Shown here: in pieces, positions 8,432 to 19,892 of the stretch
Position numbering within the stretch: position 1 is the first letter of the stretch
Layout: every line of letters starts with the position of its first letter
Assembly: GCF_017498505.1 (NCBI RefSeq)
Contig: NZ_CP071798.1
Location: 372,001 to 436,000 of the forward strand
Reading direction: 5' to 3'
Length of the DNA: 64,000 nt
Source: Sporosarcina sp. Te-1
GTDB taxonomy: Bacteria; Bacillota; Bacilli; Bacillales_A; Planococcaceae
Notes under the pieces: generated by a model
The model's input: the letters and a program-made list of their open reading frames with translations, nothing else
Told to the model about the DNA's origin: nothing
Database searches by the model: none
Program-made: the position numbers and the translations under genes

Positions 8432-9574
8432 ATGGATACAATCTATCTTGACCATGCCGCCACAACTCCGGTGCATCCAGAGGTGGCAAAAACCTATATG
8501 GATATGATGACCACCGTTTTTGGCAACCCTTCCAGCATTCATCAATTTGGTCGAGCAGCGAGAAAAATAGTGGATGATGCCAGAAAGACGATTGCCCGTT
8601 CCATCCACGCGGACCCTGCAGAGATCATTTTTACTTCCGGTGGGACCGAAGCCGATAACATTGCACTTTTCGGAACTGCCGCTGCTCTGAAGGAGAAAGG
8701 GAACCATATTATCACGACTACCGTTGAACATCATGCGGTTCTCCATACTTGCCAAATGCTTGAAAAACAAGGCTATGAAGTGACCTATTTGCCTGTTGAT
8801 CAAGACGGCCGAATCCAAGTAGAACAAGTGAAACAAGCGTTGACGGAACGGACAGTTCTGGTAACGATCATGCTCGGCAACAATGAAATCGGGACGATCC
8901 AGCCGATTCGGGAAATCGGAGAGCTCCTCAAGGGGCACCAGGCGGTTTTCCATACCGATGCGGTGCAGGCATACGGCATATTGCCGATTGACGTGAATGA
9001 ATTGGGGGTCGATTTACTTTCGGCATCCTCCCATAAATTGAATGGTCCGAAAGGGATCGGTTTCCTCTATCAGCGAAAAGGGTTGAATACGACACCTCTT
9101 CTTTATGGCGGGGAGCAGGAACGAAAACGTAGGGCAGGCACAGAAAATGTGACGGCGATGGCGGGGTTTGCGAAAGCTGTCGAAATTGCGCAAGCCGATA
9201 TGGCAGCTCATCAGAAGGCGTATGAAGCTTATGCCTCCACGCTTCTTTCCGTTTTAGACAAGCATTCCATTGCGTATGACGTAAATGCAAAAAATACGGA
9301 AAGACTGCCCCATATTGTGAATATCAGTTTTCCGGGCACGGATATCGAATCATTGCTCGTCAATTTGGATATGGAAGGTGTCGCTGTTTCGAGTGGCTCC
9401 GCTTGTACTGCGGGATCATTGGACCCATCCCATGTTCTCACTGCAATTTGCGGTAAAGAGTCTCCCAAATTGAGGAATTCGGTCCGTTTTAGTTTCGGTT
9501 ACGGATTGGATGAACAGAAGGTCGCAGATGCGGCTGAAAGGGTGGCGCGGGTCATACAACGTCTCGTGAATTGA
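8432..9574 (+). CDS. Cysteine desulfurase (IscS/NifS type, YrvO)
   Basis: PLP enzyme that takes sulfur from cysteine as a persulfide. Residues MDTIYLDHAATTPVHPEV form the typical N-terminus. The PLP lysine lies in SASSHKLNGPKGIG, and the catalytic cysteine in SSGSACTAGSL about 50 residues from the C-terminus. In B. subtilis this gene (yrvO) feeds MnmA for 2-thiouridine in tRNA. Here mnmA follows after 21 bases, so the same pairing is very likely. AAAAGGAG precedes the ATG. Length (380 residues) is normal. A general role in Fe-S assembly cannot be excluded. Confidence 0.95.
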   Translation: MDTIYLDHAATTPVHPEVAKTYMDMMTTVFGNPSSIHQFGRAARKIVDDARKTIARSIHADPAEIIFTSGGTEADNIALFGTAAALKEKGNHIITTTVEHHAVLHTCQMLEKQGYEVTYLPVDQDGRIQVEQVKQALTERTVLVTIMLGNNEIGTIQPIREIGELLKGHQAVFHTDAVQAYGILPIDVNELGVDLLSASSHKLNGPKGIGFLYQRKGLNTTPLLYGGEQERKRRAGTENVTAMAGFAKAVEIAQADMAAHQKAYEAYASTLLSVLDKHSIAYDVNAKNTERLPHIVNISFPGTDIESLLVNLDMEGVAVSSGSACTAGSLDPSHVLTAICGKESPKLRNSVRFSFGYGLDEQKVADAAERVARVIQRLVN

Positions 9575-9589
9575 AAAGATAAAGGATGA

Positions 9590-10717
<1,128 letters not shown>

Positions 10718-10731
10718 GGGGCAGGAACAAC

Positions 10732-11397
10732 ATGAAATATAATGAATTAGGGATTCGCTCCTTGCAGCAAGGTGAATATGAGAAAGCGATTGAAGCCTTC
10801 GTGAAAGCAGCGGAGCAGGAGCCTGACAACCCGATTGGTTATATCAATTTAGGAAATGTTTTCACAGCTGTCGGAGATGTCGAACGGGCAGAGCGCTTCT
10901 TCCAAAAAGCGTTGACTTTAGACGAAGAGGCGGTCGCAGCCTATTATGGGCTTGCTAATCTTTATTACAATAATGGTCGGTTCGACGAAGCGGCGAAATT
11001 GTACGAGAAGGCTGTACGAAACGGCATGGAGCAGGCAGACGCTTATTTCATGCTGGGTAAAAGCTTGGAGCGCGATGGCAATGACAAGCTGGCGTTGCCA
11101 TATTTGCAACGGGGCCTGGAACTGGACCCCGCTGATTTGGAAATCAAGCTTTCGTACGGAATCCTCCTGGCTAAATTGGAATTATTTACGGAAGCGGAAA
11201 AAGTGCTGCGCGAATTGGTCGAACAAGATCCAGACCATCCAGATGCTCACTATAATTTGGGCATGGTTTACGCAGTATCGACAGATCGAAAAGAAGATGC
11301 ATTACTGCATTTAGAGCGTGCTTTTACAATTGAGCCAGACCATGTCCAATCCCGTTATATTTATGACATGATCAAAAAGGGCGACGAAAGTAAATGA
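10732..11397 (+). CDS. Tetratricopeptide repeat protein (YrrB-like)
   Basis: A 221-residue soluble protein made almost wholly of TPR helices. Repeats are visible as GIRSLQQGEYEKAIEAFVKA, GYINLGNVFTAVGDVERAER, AYYGLANLYYNNGRFDEAAK, AYFMLGKSLERDGNDKLALP and YNLGMVYAVSTDRKEDALLH, about 34 residues apart. TPRs mediate protein-protein contacts; the partner is unknown. The gene begins 14 bases after mnmA and lies before recD2, the position of yrrB in B. subtilis. No signal peptide or membrane segment is seen. Confidence 0.88.
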   Translation: MKYNELGIRSLQQGEYEKAIEAFVKAAEQEPDNPIGYINLGNVFTAVGDVERAERFFQKALTLDEEAVAAYYGLANLYYNNGRFDEAAKLYEKAVRNGMEQADAYFMLGKSLERDGNDKLALPYLQRGLELDPADLEIKLSYGILLAKLELFTEAEKVLRELVEQDPDHPDAHYNLGMVYAVSTDRKEDALLHLERAFTIEPDHVQSRYIYDMIKKGDESK

Positions 11398-11432
11398 GGA
11401 AGAATTCATAATTTGTAAGGCGGTGATTGGAT

Positions 11433-13880
11433 ATGGAAGAGCTTTTCGGCAACGATACGAAGGAGGAAGTTTTTCTGGTCGGGCGTCCGGTCGTTACGAT
11501 CTTCCATAATCCCACCAATCTTTTTACAATCGCCAAGCTGAAAATCAGCAAGACAAATTGTGGGTATGGCGACAAAGAGATTGTGATCAAAGGGAACTTT
11601 CCGCAACTTACGGAAAATGAGGAATACCGCTTTACCGGACGTCTTGTCAAGCATCATACATATGGTGAACAGTTTGACGTTGTAACGTTCTCGAAGGAAA
11701 TGCCCGAGACGGAGGATGGGCTCGTTCATTATTTATCGGGGGATCTCTTTCCGGGCATCGGCAGGAAGACGGCGGATACGATCGTCCGAACGCTGGGAAA
11801 AGATGCAATCCGTAAAATAGTGGAGAATCCCTCTGTTCTTGATTCAATACCTAAGTTATCAGATGAACGGAAAGAGACGCTAACTTCCGTGTTACAACAG
11901 AATTTAGGCTTGGAGCGGACGATTGTCCAGCTGAATGAGTGGGGATTCGGGCCACAGCTCGCCATGCGTATTTATCAAACCTATCGCGAAGAATCGATTG
12001 AGCGCTTAACAGAAAACCCCTATCGCCTTATAGAAGAAGTGGAAGGAATCGGCTTTCAACGCGCGGATGAGCTCGGCAGGCAGCTGGGCATGACAGGCGG
12101 GCATCCAGCCCGTGTCAAGGCGGCTATTTTGCATTATATGAACCAAGCGGTGCAATCGGCGGGGCATGTATATTTGCTTGCAGATGATGTTTTGCCTGAA
12201 GTGAAACGAATGCTCGAGGCAAGCCAGCCGGAAGAGATTCCATACGATCATATTTCCCGGTCGATCATTGAACTGGTGGAAGAATCCAAGCTGTGTGCAG
12301 AAGAACGCAAATTGTACATTCCATCCCTCTACTTTTCAGAAATCGGCATAGCCTCCAAACTGGATCGGTTGATGAAGAGCGATAAAGCGGACACATTTCC
12401 CGTTTCTGAAGTTAGGAAAGCGATTGGGGAGGCGGAGGAACGGCTAGGCGTGACATACGCAGAAACGCAAGCGGCTGCCATTCAAACCGCCCTCCACTCT
12501 TCAGCAATGATTTTGACGGGTGGTCCAGGTACAGGGAAAACGACAGTCATCCGCGGGCTCGTCGAAGTGTATGCGGAATTACATGGACTGTCCCTTGATC
12601 CGAAGGAATATGCAAAAAAACAGGAGCCGTTTCCGGTCGTTTTGGCGGCTCCTACTGGACGGGCTGCAAAACGAATGTCCGAATCGACAGGGCTTCCCGC
12701 GATGACCATTCACCGTCTCCTCGGTTTTACAGGTCAAGAAAAGGATGAAGCGGAAGGCAGGGAAGTCGAGGGCAGACTGTTGATCATCGATGAAATGTCA
12801 ATGGTCGACACATGGCTTGCCCATCAGCTGCTGAAAGCGTTGGATGACGATATTCAAATTCTTTTTGTTGGCGATCAGGATCAGCTGCCTCCGGTAGGTC
12901 CCGGGCAAGTCTTGAAAGATATGCTGGACTCCGGAAAAATCCCGGTTGTCGAATTGAAAGAGATTTATCGGCAAAGCGCTGGATCGACGATCATTGAATT
13001 GGCACATATGATCAAGCGATCGGAATGGAATGACAATCTAACGAAGAAGACATCAGACAGGTCGTTTATCCGTTCCGATGGTGATCAAATCCTGAACGTT
13101 GTAGAGCAAGTGCTGAAAAATGCTTTAACGAAAGGGCATTCCATTAAAGACATCCAAGTGCTCGCGCCGATGTACAAAGGGGCAGCCGGCATCGATGGCT
13201 TGAACAAAATGATTCAGGAAATGGCCAATCCGCCTGGTCCCGACCGGAAGGAAGTCGTTTTCGGAGATGTAACCTATCGGATCGGAGACAAAGTGCTCCA
13301 GCTCGTCAATCAACCGGAGAGCAATGTGTTTAATGGAGATATGGGCGAAGTCATCGCGATCTTGAAGGCAAAGGAGACTGTCGACAAAAAAGAGATGCTC
13401 GTCGTTTCGTATGATGGGATCGAGGTCACATACGAACGAAATGATTTGAACCAAATTACATTGGCCTATTGCTGCTCCATCCATAAATCGCAGGGCAGCG
13501 AATTTCCGACTGTCATTATGCCTGTCGTCAGGAGCTATCGTAAAATGCTGCGTCGTAACTTGCTGTATACAGGAATCACGCGCGCCAAGAACTTCTTGAT
13601 CCTTTGCGGAGAACCGGCTGAATTCAGAGAAGGAATCATGCGGACCGATGAACTGGAACGCCAGACGACATTGAAACAAAGGCTTCAGCTCGGAGAACAG
13701 CTGTTAGACGAAGAGAAGGTAGGCGAGCCACTCTCAACAGATGCAGGAGTGGAGCAGGAAGCAGCGAAGGAAGCGAAACCGGAAGAGCTCATTTTGACGA
13801 AGGACAATGTACTGTCGATTGATCCGATGATCGGCATGCAAGGACTGACACCGTATAACTTTATGGAGGCGACAGATTGA
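11433..13880 (+). CDS. recD2: ATP-dependent 5'-3' DNA helicase RecD2
   Basis: Superfamily 1B helicase found in bacteria independently of RecBC; in B. subtilis (YrrC) it helps replication-fork progression and mismatch repair. The N-terminal third is the OB/helix-hairpin-helix region (LFPGIGRKTADTIV, EEVEGIGFQRADELGRQLG). Walker A is ILTGGPGTGKTTVIRG near residue 365. Motif II is LLIIDEMSMVDTWL, motif III is GDQDQLPPVGPGQ, and the final motifs are CSIHKSQGSEFP and LLYTGITRAK. The ATG at 11433 lies 9 bases from AAGGCGG and gives 815 residues; an in-frame TTG sits at 11427. The stop codon lies inside the -35 element of the alaS leader promoter. Confidence 0.95.
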   Translation: MEELFGNDTKEEVFLVGRPVVTIFHNPTNLFTIAKLKISKTNCGYGDKEIVIKGNFPQLTENEEYRFTGRLVKHHTYGEQFDVVTFSKEMPETEDGLVHYLSGDLFPGIGRKTADTIVRTLGKDAIRKIVENPSVLDSIPKLSDERKETLTSVLQQNLGLERTIVQLNEWGFGPQLAMRIYQTYREESIERLTENPYRLIEEVEGIGFQRADELGRQLGMTGGHPARVKAAILHYMNQAVQSAGHVYLLADDVLPEVKRMLEASQPEEIPYDHISRSIIELVEESKLCAEERKLYIPSLYFSEIGIASKLDRLMKSDKADTFPVSEVRKAIGEAEERLGVTYAETQAAAIQTALHSSAMILTGGPGTGKTTVIRGLVEVYAELHGLSLDPKEYAKKQEPFPVVLAAPTGRAAKRMSESTGLPAMTIHRLLGFTGQEKDEAEGREVEGRLLIIDEMSMVDTWLAHQLLKALDDDIQILFVGDQDQLPPVGPGQVLKDMLDSGKIPVVELKEIYRQSAGSTIIELAHMIKRSEWNDNLTKKTSDRSFIRSDGDQILNVVEQVLKNALTKGHSIKDIQVLAPMYKGAAGIDGLNKMIQEMANPPGPDRKEVVFGDVTYRIGDKVLQLVNQPESNVFNGDMGEVIAILKAKETVDKKEMLVVSYDGIEVTYERNDLNQITLAYCCSIHKSQGSEFPTVIMPVVRSYRKMLRRNLLYTGITRAKNFLILCGEPAEFREGIMRTDELERQTTLKQRLQLGEQLLDEEKVGEPLSTDAGVEQEAAKEAKPEELILTKDNVLSIDPMIGMQGLTPYNFMEATD

Positions 13881-13905
13881 CAGGCCTTCAATAATTCCCT
13901 ATAAT
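13877..13905 (+). promoter_or_regulatory. SigA promoter of the alaS T-box transcript
   Basis: TTGACA (13877-13882), 17 bases, TATAAT (13900-13905): a perfect consensus pair. The -35 overlaps the TGA stop of recD2. The start would be near 13912. Confidence 0.88.
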
Positions 13906-13924
13906 TCGAGTATCATATGTAATA

Positions 13925-14141
13925 CGTCGAAGGAGACAGTACGCTTATATCGCGTGGAAAGAGAGGGACCCCTTGGCTGAAAAGGTCCTCATGGCGAATA
14001 GGTCGGAATGCTACTCTGGAGTGCAACTAATCATTGCCGTTTGCTGCGTTAAGGCTTCTGAGATACCGGATGGATTACATTCGGTAAATTAGGGTGGTAC
14101 CACGAATTTCACTTCGTCCCTTCTAGGGGCGGAGTTTTTTT
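13925..14141 (+). promoter_or_regulatory. T-box riboswitch leader of alaS
   Basis: The T-box GGGTGGTACCACG is at 14092-14104. A terminator hairpin follows (CTTCGTCCC with GGGGCGGAG, 14112-14134) with T7. In stem I the E-loop AGTA is at 13938-13941 and its partner strand reads CGGAA-T-GCT-ACTC. The specifier is therefore GCT (14010-14012), an alanine codon. Uncharged tRNA-Ala is predicted to favour read-through into alaS. Confidence 0.93.
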
Positions 14142-14184
14142 GTTTTCTGCCACCATCGTTAAAAAAATAATGGAGGTTAGTACG

Positions 14185-16821
14185 ATGAAAAAATTGACAG
14201 CTGCACAAATTCGTAAGATGTTTTTGGATTACTTTAAAGAACATGGCCACAGCGAAGAGCCATCCGCACCTCTTGTTCCGATTGATGATCCCTCTCTTCT
14301 TTGGATCAACAGTGGAGTCGCTACGTTAAAGAAATACTTTGACGGGCGGGTCATTCCAGACAACCCGCGAATCGTCAACGCACAAAAGTCAATCCGGACC
14401 AATGATATTGAGAATGTGGGGAAGACGGCGCGTCACCATACGTTTTTCGAGATGCTCGGCAACTTCTCCATCGGGGATTATTTTAAGGAAGAAGCAATTG
14501 TTCGTGCCTGGGAGTTCCTGACGGATGACAAGTGGATCGGATTTAATCCCGATTTGCTTTCGGTTACGGTTCACCCGGAAGATGAAGAGGCTTATATGAT
14601 CTGGAAAGACAAGATTGGCGTACCGGCAGAACGGATTATTCGTCTGGAAGGGAACTTCTGGGACATTGGCGAAGGCCCGAGCGGACCGAATTCTGAGATC
14701 TTCTATGATCGTGGACCATCCTATGGCGATGATTTTACCGACCCTGAACTGTATCCAGGGGGAGAAAACGAAAGATATTTAGAAATATGGAACTTGGTAT
14801 TCTCAGAATTCAATCATAATCCAGACAATACGTATACGCCGCTTCCAAAGAAAAACATTGATACCGGCATGGGCTTGGAACGGATGACATCCGTCATACA
14901 AGACGTTCCGACTAACTTCGATACGGACCTATTCATGCCGATCATTCACTCGGTTGAGAAGGTATCCGGTGAAACATATGGTACAGATGTGGTGAAAGAT
15001 ACAGCATTCAAAGTTATTGCAGATCATATCCGGACTGTCGCTTTCGCGATCGGCGATGGAGCGCTTCCATCCAATGAAGGCCGTGGTTACGTCCTCCGCA
15101 GGCTATTGCGCCGCGCGGTCCGTTATGCAAAGCAGCTAGGCATCCAAAAGCCGTTCATGTATGAGCTTGTGCCAGTTGTTGGAGAAATCATGGTAGATTT
15201 CTACCCGCAAGTGATAGAAAAGCAAGATTTCATCATGAAAGTGATTAAAAATGAGGAAGTGCGCTTCCACGAAACGTTGAATGAAGGCCTTTCAATTTTG
15301 TCAGGCATTATCGAAAAGGCAAAAACGTCCGATCATCCGGTCGTGTCTGGAGTAGATGCGTTTAAACTATATGACACATACGGCTTCCCGTTCGAATTGA
15401 CTGAGGAGTATGCGGAAGAAGCGGGTGTCTCCGTTGATCGGGCAGGCTTTGATGGGGAAATGGAAAATCAACGGAACCGTGCGCGTGCCGCGCGTCAGGA
15501 CGTGGACAGTATGCATGTGCAATCCGAAGTACTCGGCAATATTCATGAGAAAAGTGAATTTATGGGATATGGCCAGTTAACAAGTGACGCGACAGTGGTA
15601 GCGTTATTGCATGAAGGCCGCCTGGTGGAGCATGCTTCTGAAGGGGAGGAAATCCAATTCATCTTGGATCGCACACCATTTTATGCGGAGAGCGGTGGTC
15701 AAATTGCAGACAAAGGAACTCTATCCAACGACTCATTCATAGTCGATGTAAAAGACGTACAAAAGGCGCCGAACGGGCAACACCTGCACACGGCTACTGT
15801 TCGCTCTGGTGAGGTGCAGGCAGGGGCGGCTGCGCATGCGGCAGTTAATCCAGAAGATCGTAAGCTGACAATTAAAAACCATACCGCTACGCATCTTCTC
15901 CATAAAGCGCTCAAGGAAGTTCTGGGCGAGCATGTTAACCAAGCAGGATCATATGTCGGACCAGATCGTCTTCGGTTTGATTTCTCTCATTTCGGGCAAA
16001 TAACGAAAGAGGAGTTGGAATTGATCGAACGAAAAGTGAATGAGAAGATCTGGGAAGATCTTGACGTGGACATTACCCAAAAGTCGATTGACGAAGCGAA
16101 GCAGATGGGCGCCATGGCACTTTTTGGAGAAAAATATGGCGATATCGTGCGCGTCGTTTCGGTCGGAGAGTATTCGCTTGAACTGTGTGGCGGCTGCCAT
16201 GTGTCGACAACAGCTGAAATCGGTCTGTTCAAGATTGAATCGGAAGGCGGTATCGGGGCCGGTACACGCAGGATTGAAGCAGTAACAGGCAAAAATGCAT
16301 ATGTTTCGTTTAAATCAGAAGAAGCGCTATTGGCGAATGCCTCTGCCTTGCTGAAAGCAAATCCAAAAGATATCGTCACAAAAGTCGGAGCCACTTTAGC
16401 TGACTTAAAAGAATTGCAGCGGGAAAACGAATCATTGTCTGCGAAGCTCGGCAACAGCCAGTTGACAGATATTCTTGCGAACGCGCAACAAATCGATGAT
16501 GTCACCGTCATCTCAGCACGGGTCGATGTGAAAGATAACAACGGTTTACGTCAGATGATCGATGAATTGAAACAAAAAGTCGTAAAAGGTGTCATTGTAC
16601 TCGGGGGAGCGACCGAAGACAAAGTCATGTTGGCGGCGGGTGTGACAGATGATCTGAAATCGGGGAACTTCCATGCCGGAAAAATCGTCAATCATGTAGC
16701 TTCACTATGCGGAGGGAAAGGCGGCGGACGTCCAGACATGGCGATGGCTGGTGCGAAGGATGCTTCTAAACTTGATGAAGCCCTTCAATCCGTGTATGAT
16801 TATGTCAAATCCGTCAACTGA
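14185..16821 (+). CDS. alaS: Alanyl-tRNA synthetase
   Basis: Class II synthetase charging tRNA-Ala. The 878 residues comprise the catalytic core ([31 protein letters not shown]), the tRNA-recognition domain, the editing domain and a C-terminal DHHA1 domain ending in [14 protein letters not shown]. Editing-site zinc ligands are visible as HTATHLLH and ELCGGCHVS. The ORF is open upstream to 14140, but the ATG at 14185 has GGAGG 8 bases upstream and gives the family N-terminus [17 protein letters not shown]. It is controlled by the T-box leader just before it. Confidence 0.97.
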   Translation: MKKLTAAQIRKMFLDYFKEHGHSEEPSAPLVPIDDPSLLWINSGVATLKKYFDGRVIPDNPRIVNAQKSIRTNDIENVGKTARHHTFFEMLGNFSIGDYFKEEAIVRAWEFLTDDKWIGFNPDLLSVTVHPEDEEAYMIWKDKIGVPAERIIRLEGNFWDIGEGPSGPNSEIFYDRGPSYGDDFTDPELYPGGENERYLEIWNLVFSEFNHNPDNTYTPLPKKNIDTGMGLERMTSVIQDVPTNFDTDLFMPIIHSVEKVSGETYGTDVVKDTAFKVIADHIRTVAFAIGDGALPSNEGRGYVLRRLLRRAVRYAKQLGIQKPFMYELVPVVGEIMVDFYPQVIEKQDFIMKVIKNEEVRFHETLNEGLSILSGIIEKAKTSDHPVVSGVDAFKLYDTYGFPFELTEEYAEEAGVSVDRAGFDGEMENQRNRARAARQDVDSMHVQSEVLGNIHEKSEFMGYGQLTSDATVVALLHEGRLVEHASEGEEIQFILDRTPFYAESGGQIADKGTLSNDSFIVDVKDVQKAPNGQHLHTATVRSGEVQAGAAAHAAVNPEDRKLTIKNHTATHLLHKALKEVLGEHVNQAGSYVGPDRLRFDFSHFGQITKEELELIERKVNEKIWEDLDVDITQKSIDEAKQMGAMALFGEKYGDIVRVVSVGEYSLELCGGCHVSTTAEIGLFKIESEGGIGAGTRRIEAVTGKNAYVSFKSEEALLANASALLKANPKDIVTKVGATLADLKELQRENESLSAKLGNSQLTDILANAQQIDDVTVISARVDVKDNNGLRQMIDELKQKVVKGVIVLGGATEDKVMLAAGVTDDLKSGNFHAGKIVNHVASLCGGKGGGRPDMAMAGAKDASKLDEALQSVYDYVKSVN

Positions 16822-16949
16822 TCGTTCATGCGTTTCCGGGTCAATCGCTGAAGGACGCGATTGATTTGGAAAAGGCATGTCATGTATAATGGATATAGGA
16901 AACTTATCCGATTTTTAGTAACGGATGAATGGAAAGCGGGGTGTCGATT

Positions 16950-17222
16950 ATGGATTCATACGACAAGACGATGAAATTCAACTTCCCTGAGGAATCGATG
17001 GAGCAGGAAGTGAAACAAGTCATGCTCCGTGTGCACAAGGCGCTGGACGACAAAGGGTACAATCCTATCAATCAAATTGTCGGCTACCTTCTTTCAGGCG
17101 ACCCGGCTTACATTCCTCGCCATGATGAAGCAAGGAATTTGATCCGTAAGTTGGAGCGCGATGAGATTCTCGAAGAACTTGTGAAGTTTTATATCCGGGA
17201 AAACGGAGGGCGCCCAATTTGA
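16950..17222 (+). CDS. ireB: IreB family regulatory protein (YrzL)
   Basis: A 90-residue protein of the UPF0297/IreB family. In Enterococcus faecalis, IreB is phosphorylated by the Ser/Thr kinase IreK and affects cephalosporin resistance; its biochemical role elsewhere is unclear. The N-terminus [14 protein letters not shown] contains the threonine-rich start seen in the family, and [21 protein letters not shown] is the conserved core. The ATG at 16950 is preferred over 16929 because it gives the conserved start. The gene overlaps ruvX by 4 bases and is followed by a DUF1292 gene, a gene trio conserved across Firmicutes. Confidence 0.92.
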   Translation: MDSYDKTMKFNFPEESMEQEVKQVMLRVHKALDDKGYNPINQIVGYLLSGDPAYIPRHDEARNLIRKLERDEILEELVKFYIRENGGRPI

Positions 17223-17638
17223 GGACGATGGGTTTGGATGTGGGTTCCAAAACGGTCGGAGTTGCTATCAGCGATGCGCTTGGATGGACAGCCCAAGGCA
17301 TCGAGACGGTTAAAATTGATGAAAGCGCCGGCCAATTTGGCTTGAAAAGAATCAAAGAGCTTGTCACTGAATACGATGTCGACGCTTTCGTTGTCGGCTA
17401 TCCAAAAAATATGAACAATTCAGTAGGCCCACGAGGGGAAGCTTCCGAAAAGTATGCGGATATGCTGAAAGAGGAATTTGGCTTGCCTGTTGTCCTGTGG
17501 GATGAAAGATTGACAACAATGGCTGCGGAGCGGATGCTGATCGATGCAGATGTCAGCAGGAAGAAAAGGAAGGATGTCATTGACAAGATGGCAGCGGTCA
17601 TGATACTTCAAGGGTATCTTGATTCAAAAAATAGATGA
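17219..17638 (+). CDS. ruvX: Holliday junction resolvase-like RNase H-fold protein RuvX (YqgF)
   Basis: YqgF/RuvX family nuclease; E. coli YqgF is linked to 5' maturation of pre-16S rRNA, and the resolvase name is by structural similarity. The N-terminus [20 protein letters not shown] carries the first catalytic aspartate of the RNase H fold, and [15 protein letters not shown] the conserved acidic and threonine residues. The TTG start at 17219 has GGAGGG 8 bases upstream; the ATG at 17228 is too distant. Length is 139 residues. It is coupled to ireB by overlapping stop and start codons. Confidence 0.93.
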   Translation: MRTMGLDVGSKTVGVAISDALGWTAQGIETVKIDESAGQFGLKRIKELVTEYDVDAFVVGYPKNMNNSVGPRGEASEKYADMLKEEFGLPVVLWDERLTTMAAERMLIDADVSRKKRKDVIDKMAAVMILQGYLDSKNR

Positions 17639-17647
17639 GGTGATGAA

Positions 17648-17941
17648 ATGGAACATGGACAAGAAACAATGACAATCGTGGATGAGCACGGAGAAGAACA
17701 CGTATGTGAAGTCATCTTCACATTCGACTCGGAAGACTTCGGAAAATCGTATGTCCTCTATCATATTCTAGGTGAAAATGAAGACATTGAGGATGACGAA
17801 GAAATAGAAATCCATGCATCCGCATTCATCCCATCGGAGAATAACGAAGATGGCGAGTTGCTACCAATCGAAACTGATGAAGAGTGGGATATGATCGAAG
17901 AAATGTTAAATACGTTTCTTGCTGAGGAAGACGAAGACTAA
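17648..17941 (+). CDS. DUF1292 domain protein (YrzB)
   Basis: A 97-residue, very acidic protein (many Glu and Asp, especially [13 protein letters not shown] and the C-terminal LAEEDED). It matches the DUF1292 family found beside ireB and ruvX in most Firmicutes. No catalytic motif or membrane segment is seen. Function is unknown; the conserved neighbourhood suggests a link to IreB or RNA processing, which is inference only. A strong terminator follows. Confidence 0.88.
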   Translation: MEHGQETMTIVDEHGEEHVCEVIFTFDSEDFGKSYVLYHILGENEDIEDDEEIEIHASAFIPSENNEDGELLPIETDEEWDMIEEMLNTFLAEEDED

Positions 17942-17956
17942 TCATATGTGCACGGG

Positions 17957-17984
17957 ACGGAATGGTGCAGACCATTCCGTTTTT
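17957..17984 (+). terminator. Terminator after the ireB-ruvX-DUF1292 unit
   Basis: ACGGAATGGT pairs perfectly with ACCATTCCGT around a GCAG tetraloop and runs into further Ts. Confidence 0.9.
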
Positions 17985-18060
17985 CATGTGTTGAACCAAG
18001 TCGACTACCTCATCATTTAGGTTAGAAAGGCATTCGTAGAGGAAAGAGGTGACGTTCTGA

Positions 18061-19197
18061 ATGGGGAATGAGTCGAATAAGGAATCGAAAAAGCAGGTCA
18101 TGTTCGACCGGATGAAAGAACAGAAAAAAGAAGTGAGAATCGTCCGTCGCATCGTATTCGCCATTGCTTTGATCGTTTTATTGGTCGGACTGATCGGGGG
18201 GCGAGCGGTATACAAGTACATAGTTGATTCGCTGCAGCCCGTCGATCCGGATTCGGAACAGGTGATAGAAGTAGAAATTCCGATCGGTTCTGGATTGAAC
18301 ACGATTTCTAAAAAATTGGAAGAAAAGGGGATCATTAAGGATTCCCGTGTCTTCAAATATTATGCCAAGTTCAAAAACGAATCCCAATTCCAAGCAGGAA
18401 CATATGGCCTGACCAAAGCGATGACGCTGGATGAATTGATTCAAAGTTTAAAAACAGGAAAAGTGTATCGTGAGCCGGTCTTTACAATGACGATACCGGA
18501 AGGGTTGACATTGGACCAAATCGGTAAAATCGTTGAGAAAAAAACCGGGATTTCTGAGAAGGATTTCATGGCGTATATCGATGATGAGAAGACCATCGAT
18601 TACTTCATGGGCAAATATCCGAACTTATTGACGGAGGAAATCCGAGGCGAACAGATCAAGCATCCACTAGAAGGATATCTATTCCCTGCGACATATCCGT
18701 TTTATGAGGAGAAGCCTTCATTGGAAACGGTTGTCTCAAGTATGCTTGACGCGACATCATCCGCCATCACACCGTATTACGGCTATCTGGAGTCGAATAA
18801 GAAATCCGTTCATTGGCTGTTGACTTTCGCTTCATTACTTGAAAAGGAAGCCACTGCAAAAGCCGATCGAGAAACAATTGCAAGTGTCTTTTATAATCGC
18901 TTGAAAGCAGATATGCCATTGCAGACCGATCCAACTGTGCTATATTCGCTCGGCGTGCATAAAGACCGTGTCCTTTATTCGGATCTGGAAGTACAAGATC
19001 CATATAATACGTACCAAAATCAAGGCTTGCCCCCTGGACCGATTGCAGGAGCTGGTAAATCCTCCATTGAAGCTGTCGTAGAACCGGCACAGACGGATTA
19101 CTTGTATTTCCTGGCTGATAAAGAAGGAAATAATCATTTCTCCAAAACCTATGATGAACATTTAAAGAATCGTTCGTTATATTTGTCTGAAGAATAA
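18061..19197 (+). CDS. mltG: Endolytic murein transglycosylase MltG
   Basis: Membrane-anchored lytic transglycosylase (YceG-like; B. subtilis YrrL) that cuts nascent glycan strands and is thought to set their length. A basic cytoplasmic head (about residues 1-32) is followed by one membrane segment (IVFAIALIVLLVGLIGG). An extracellular LysM-like part comes next (IPIGSGLNTISKKLEEKGII), then the catalytic YceG domain. The catalytic glutamate lies in FASLLEKEATAKADRETIASVFYNRL, and LQTDPTVLYSLG and NTYQNQGLPPGPI are conserved. Length is 378 residues. The ATG at 18061 has AGAGGTGA about 10 bases upstream. Confidence 0.95.
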   Translation: MGNESNKESKKQVMFDRMKEQKKEVRIVRRIVFAIALIVLLVGLIGGRAVYKYIVDSLQPVDPDSEQVIEVEIPIGSGLNTISKKLEEKGIIKDSRVFKYYAKFKNESQFQAGTYGLTKAMTLDELIQSLKTGKVYREPVFTMTIPEGLTLDQIGKIVEKKTGISEKDFMAYIDDEKTIDYFMGKYPNLLTEEIRGEQIKHPLEGYLFPATYPFYEEKPSLETVVSSMLDATSSAITPYYGYLESNKKSVHWLLTFASLLEKEATAKADRETIASVFYNRLKADMPLQTDPTVLYSLGVHKDRVLYSDLEVQDPYNTYQNQGLPPGPIAGAGKSSIEAVVEPAQTDYLYFLADKEGNNHFSKTYDEHLKNRSLYLSEE

Positions 19198-19212
19198 GGG
19201 AAAGTCGTATGA

Positions 19213-19863
19213 ATGGAAGTGGAAAGCATGAGCGACTATAATCAATACATTGCAGATTTGAACGAGTCGGAGGATCCATTGATCTCGGAAATGGAAAGCG
19301 TGGCCCGTGAGCAACATGTGCCGATTATGGATCGCAGCGGCATCGATACGTTTATCGGCTTGTTGCGAATCCAACGCCCGAGCGCCATTCTGGAAATTGG
19401 AAGTGCAATCGGTTATTCCGCCATTCGCATGGCTATGGCTTTGCGAGGTGCAGCGGTAACGACGATTGAACGAGACATCGACCGTTACGAAATGGCAGTG
19501 GATTTCATCCGAAGGAGCAGCGTTTCGGATTACATCGACATTATTGAAGGGGACGCACTCCTCATGGACGATGAAAAACTGCCATTCAAAGAATATGATG
19601 CGCTCTTCATTGATGCGGCAAAAGGTCAATATAAGAGGTTCTTTGAAAAATACGAGGCATTTGTAAAGCCGGGAGGCATCATCTATTGCGATAATATGTT
19701 CATGCATGGAGCTGTCCTGACACCGGATGAGGAGTTGCCGAAGCGAAACAGGACAATGATCCGCAACCTGAAGGAATTCAATAAATGGATTATGGCTCAT
19801 CCGAACTACGAAACGACGCTGCTACCGGTCGGGGACGGCATATTGATCGCAATCAAAAAATAG
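19213..19863 (+). CDS. trmR: tRNA 5-hydroxyuridine methyltransferase TrmR
   Basis: SAM-dependent O-methyltransferase of the class I, cation-dependent type. B. subtilis TrmR (YrrM) methylates ho5U34 to mo5U34 in tRNA. The SAM site is [16 protein letters not shown] near residue 60, and the metal site lies in [12 protein letters not shown] and [10 protein letters not shown]. Length is 216 residues from the ATG at 19213; an ATG at 19228 is also possible. Position after mltG and before udk matches B. subtilis, but yrrN and yrrO (TrhP1/TrhP2, which make the ho5U substrate) are absent between them. Confidence 0.87.
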   Translation: MEVESMSDYNQYIADLNESEDPLISEMESVAREQHVPIMDRSGIDTFIGLLRIQRPSAILEIGSAIGYSAIRMAMALRGAAVTTIERDIDRYEMAVDFIRRSSVSDYIDIIEGDALLMDDEKLPFKEYDALFIDAAKGQYKRFFEKYEAFVKPGGIIYCDNMFMHGAVLTPDEELPKRNRTMIRNLKEFNKWIMAHPNYETTLLPVGDGILIAIKK

Positions 19864-19892
19864 AAACATTCCTGACAAAGGAGGGAAATGCG

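Noticed and set aside
13125..13679. 184-codon ORF antisense to recD2
   Set aside because: Shadow of the helicase frame, with no start signals.
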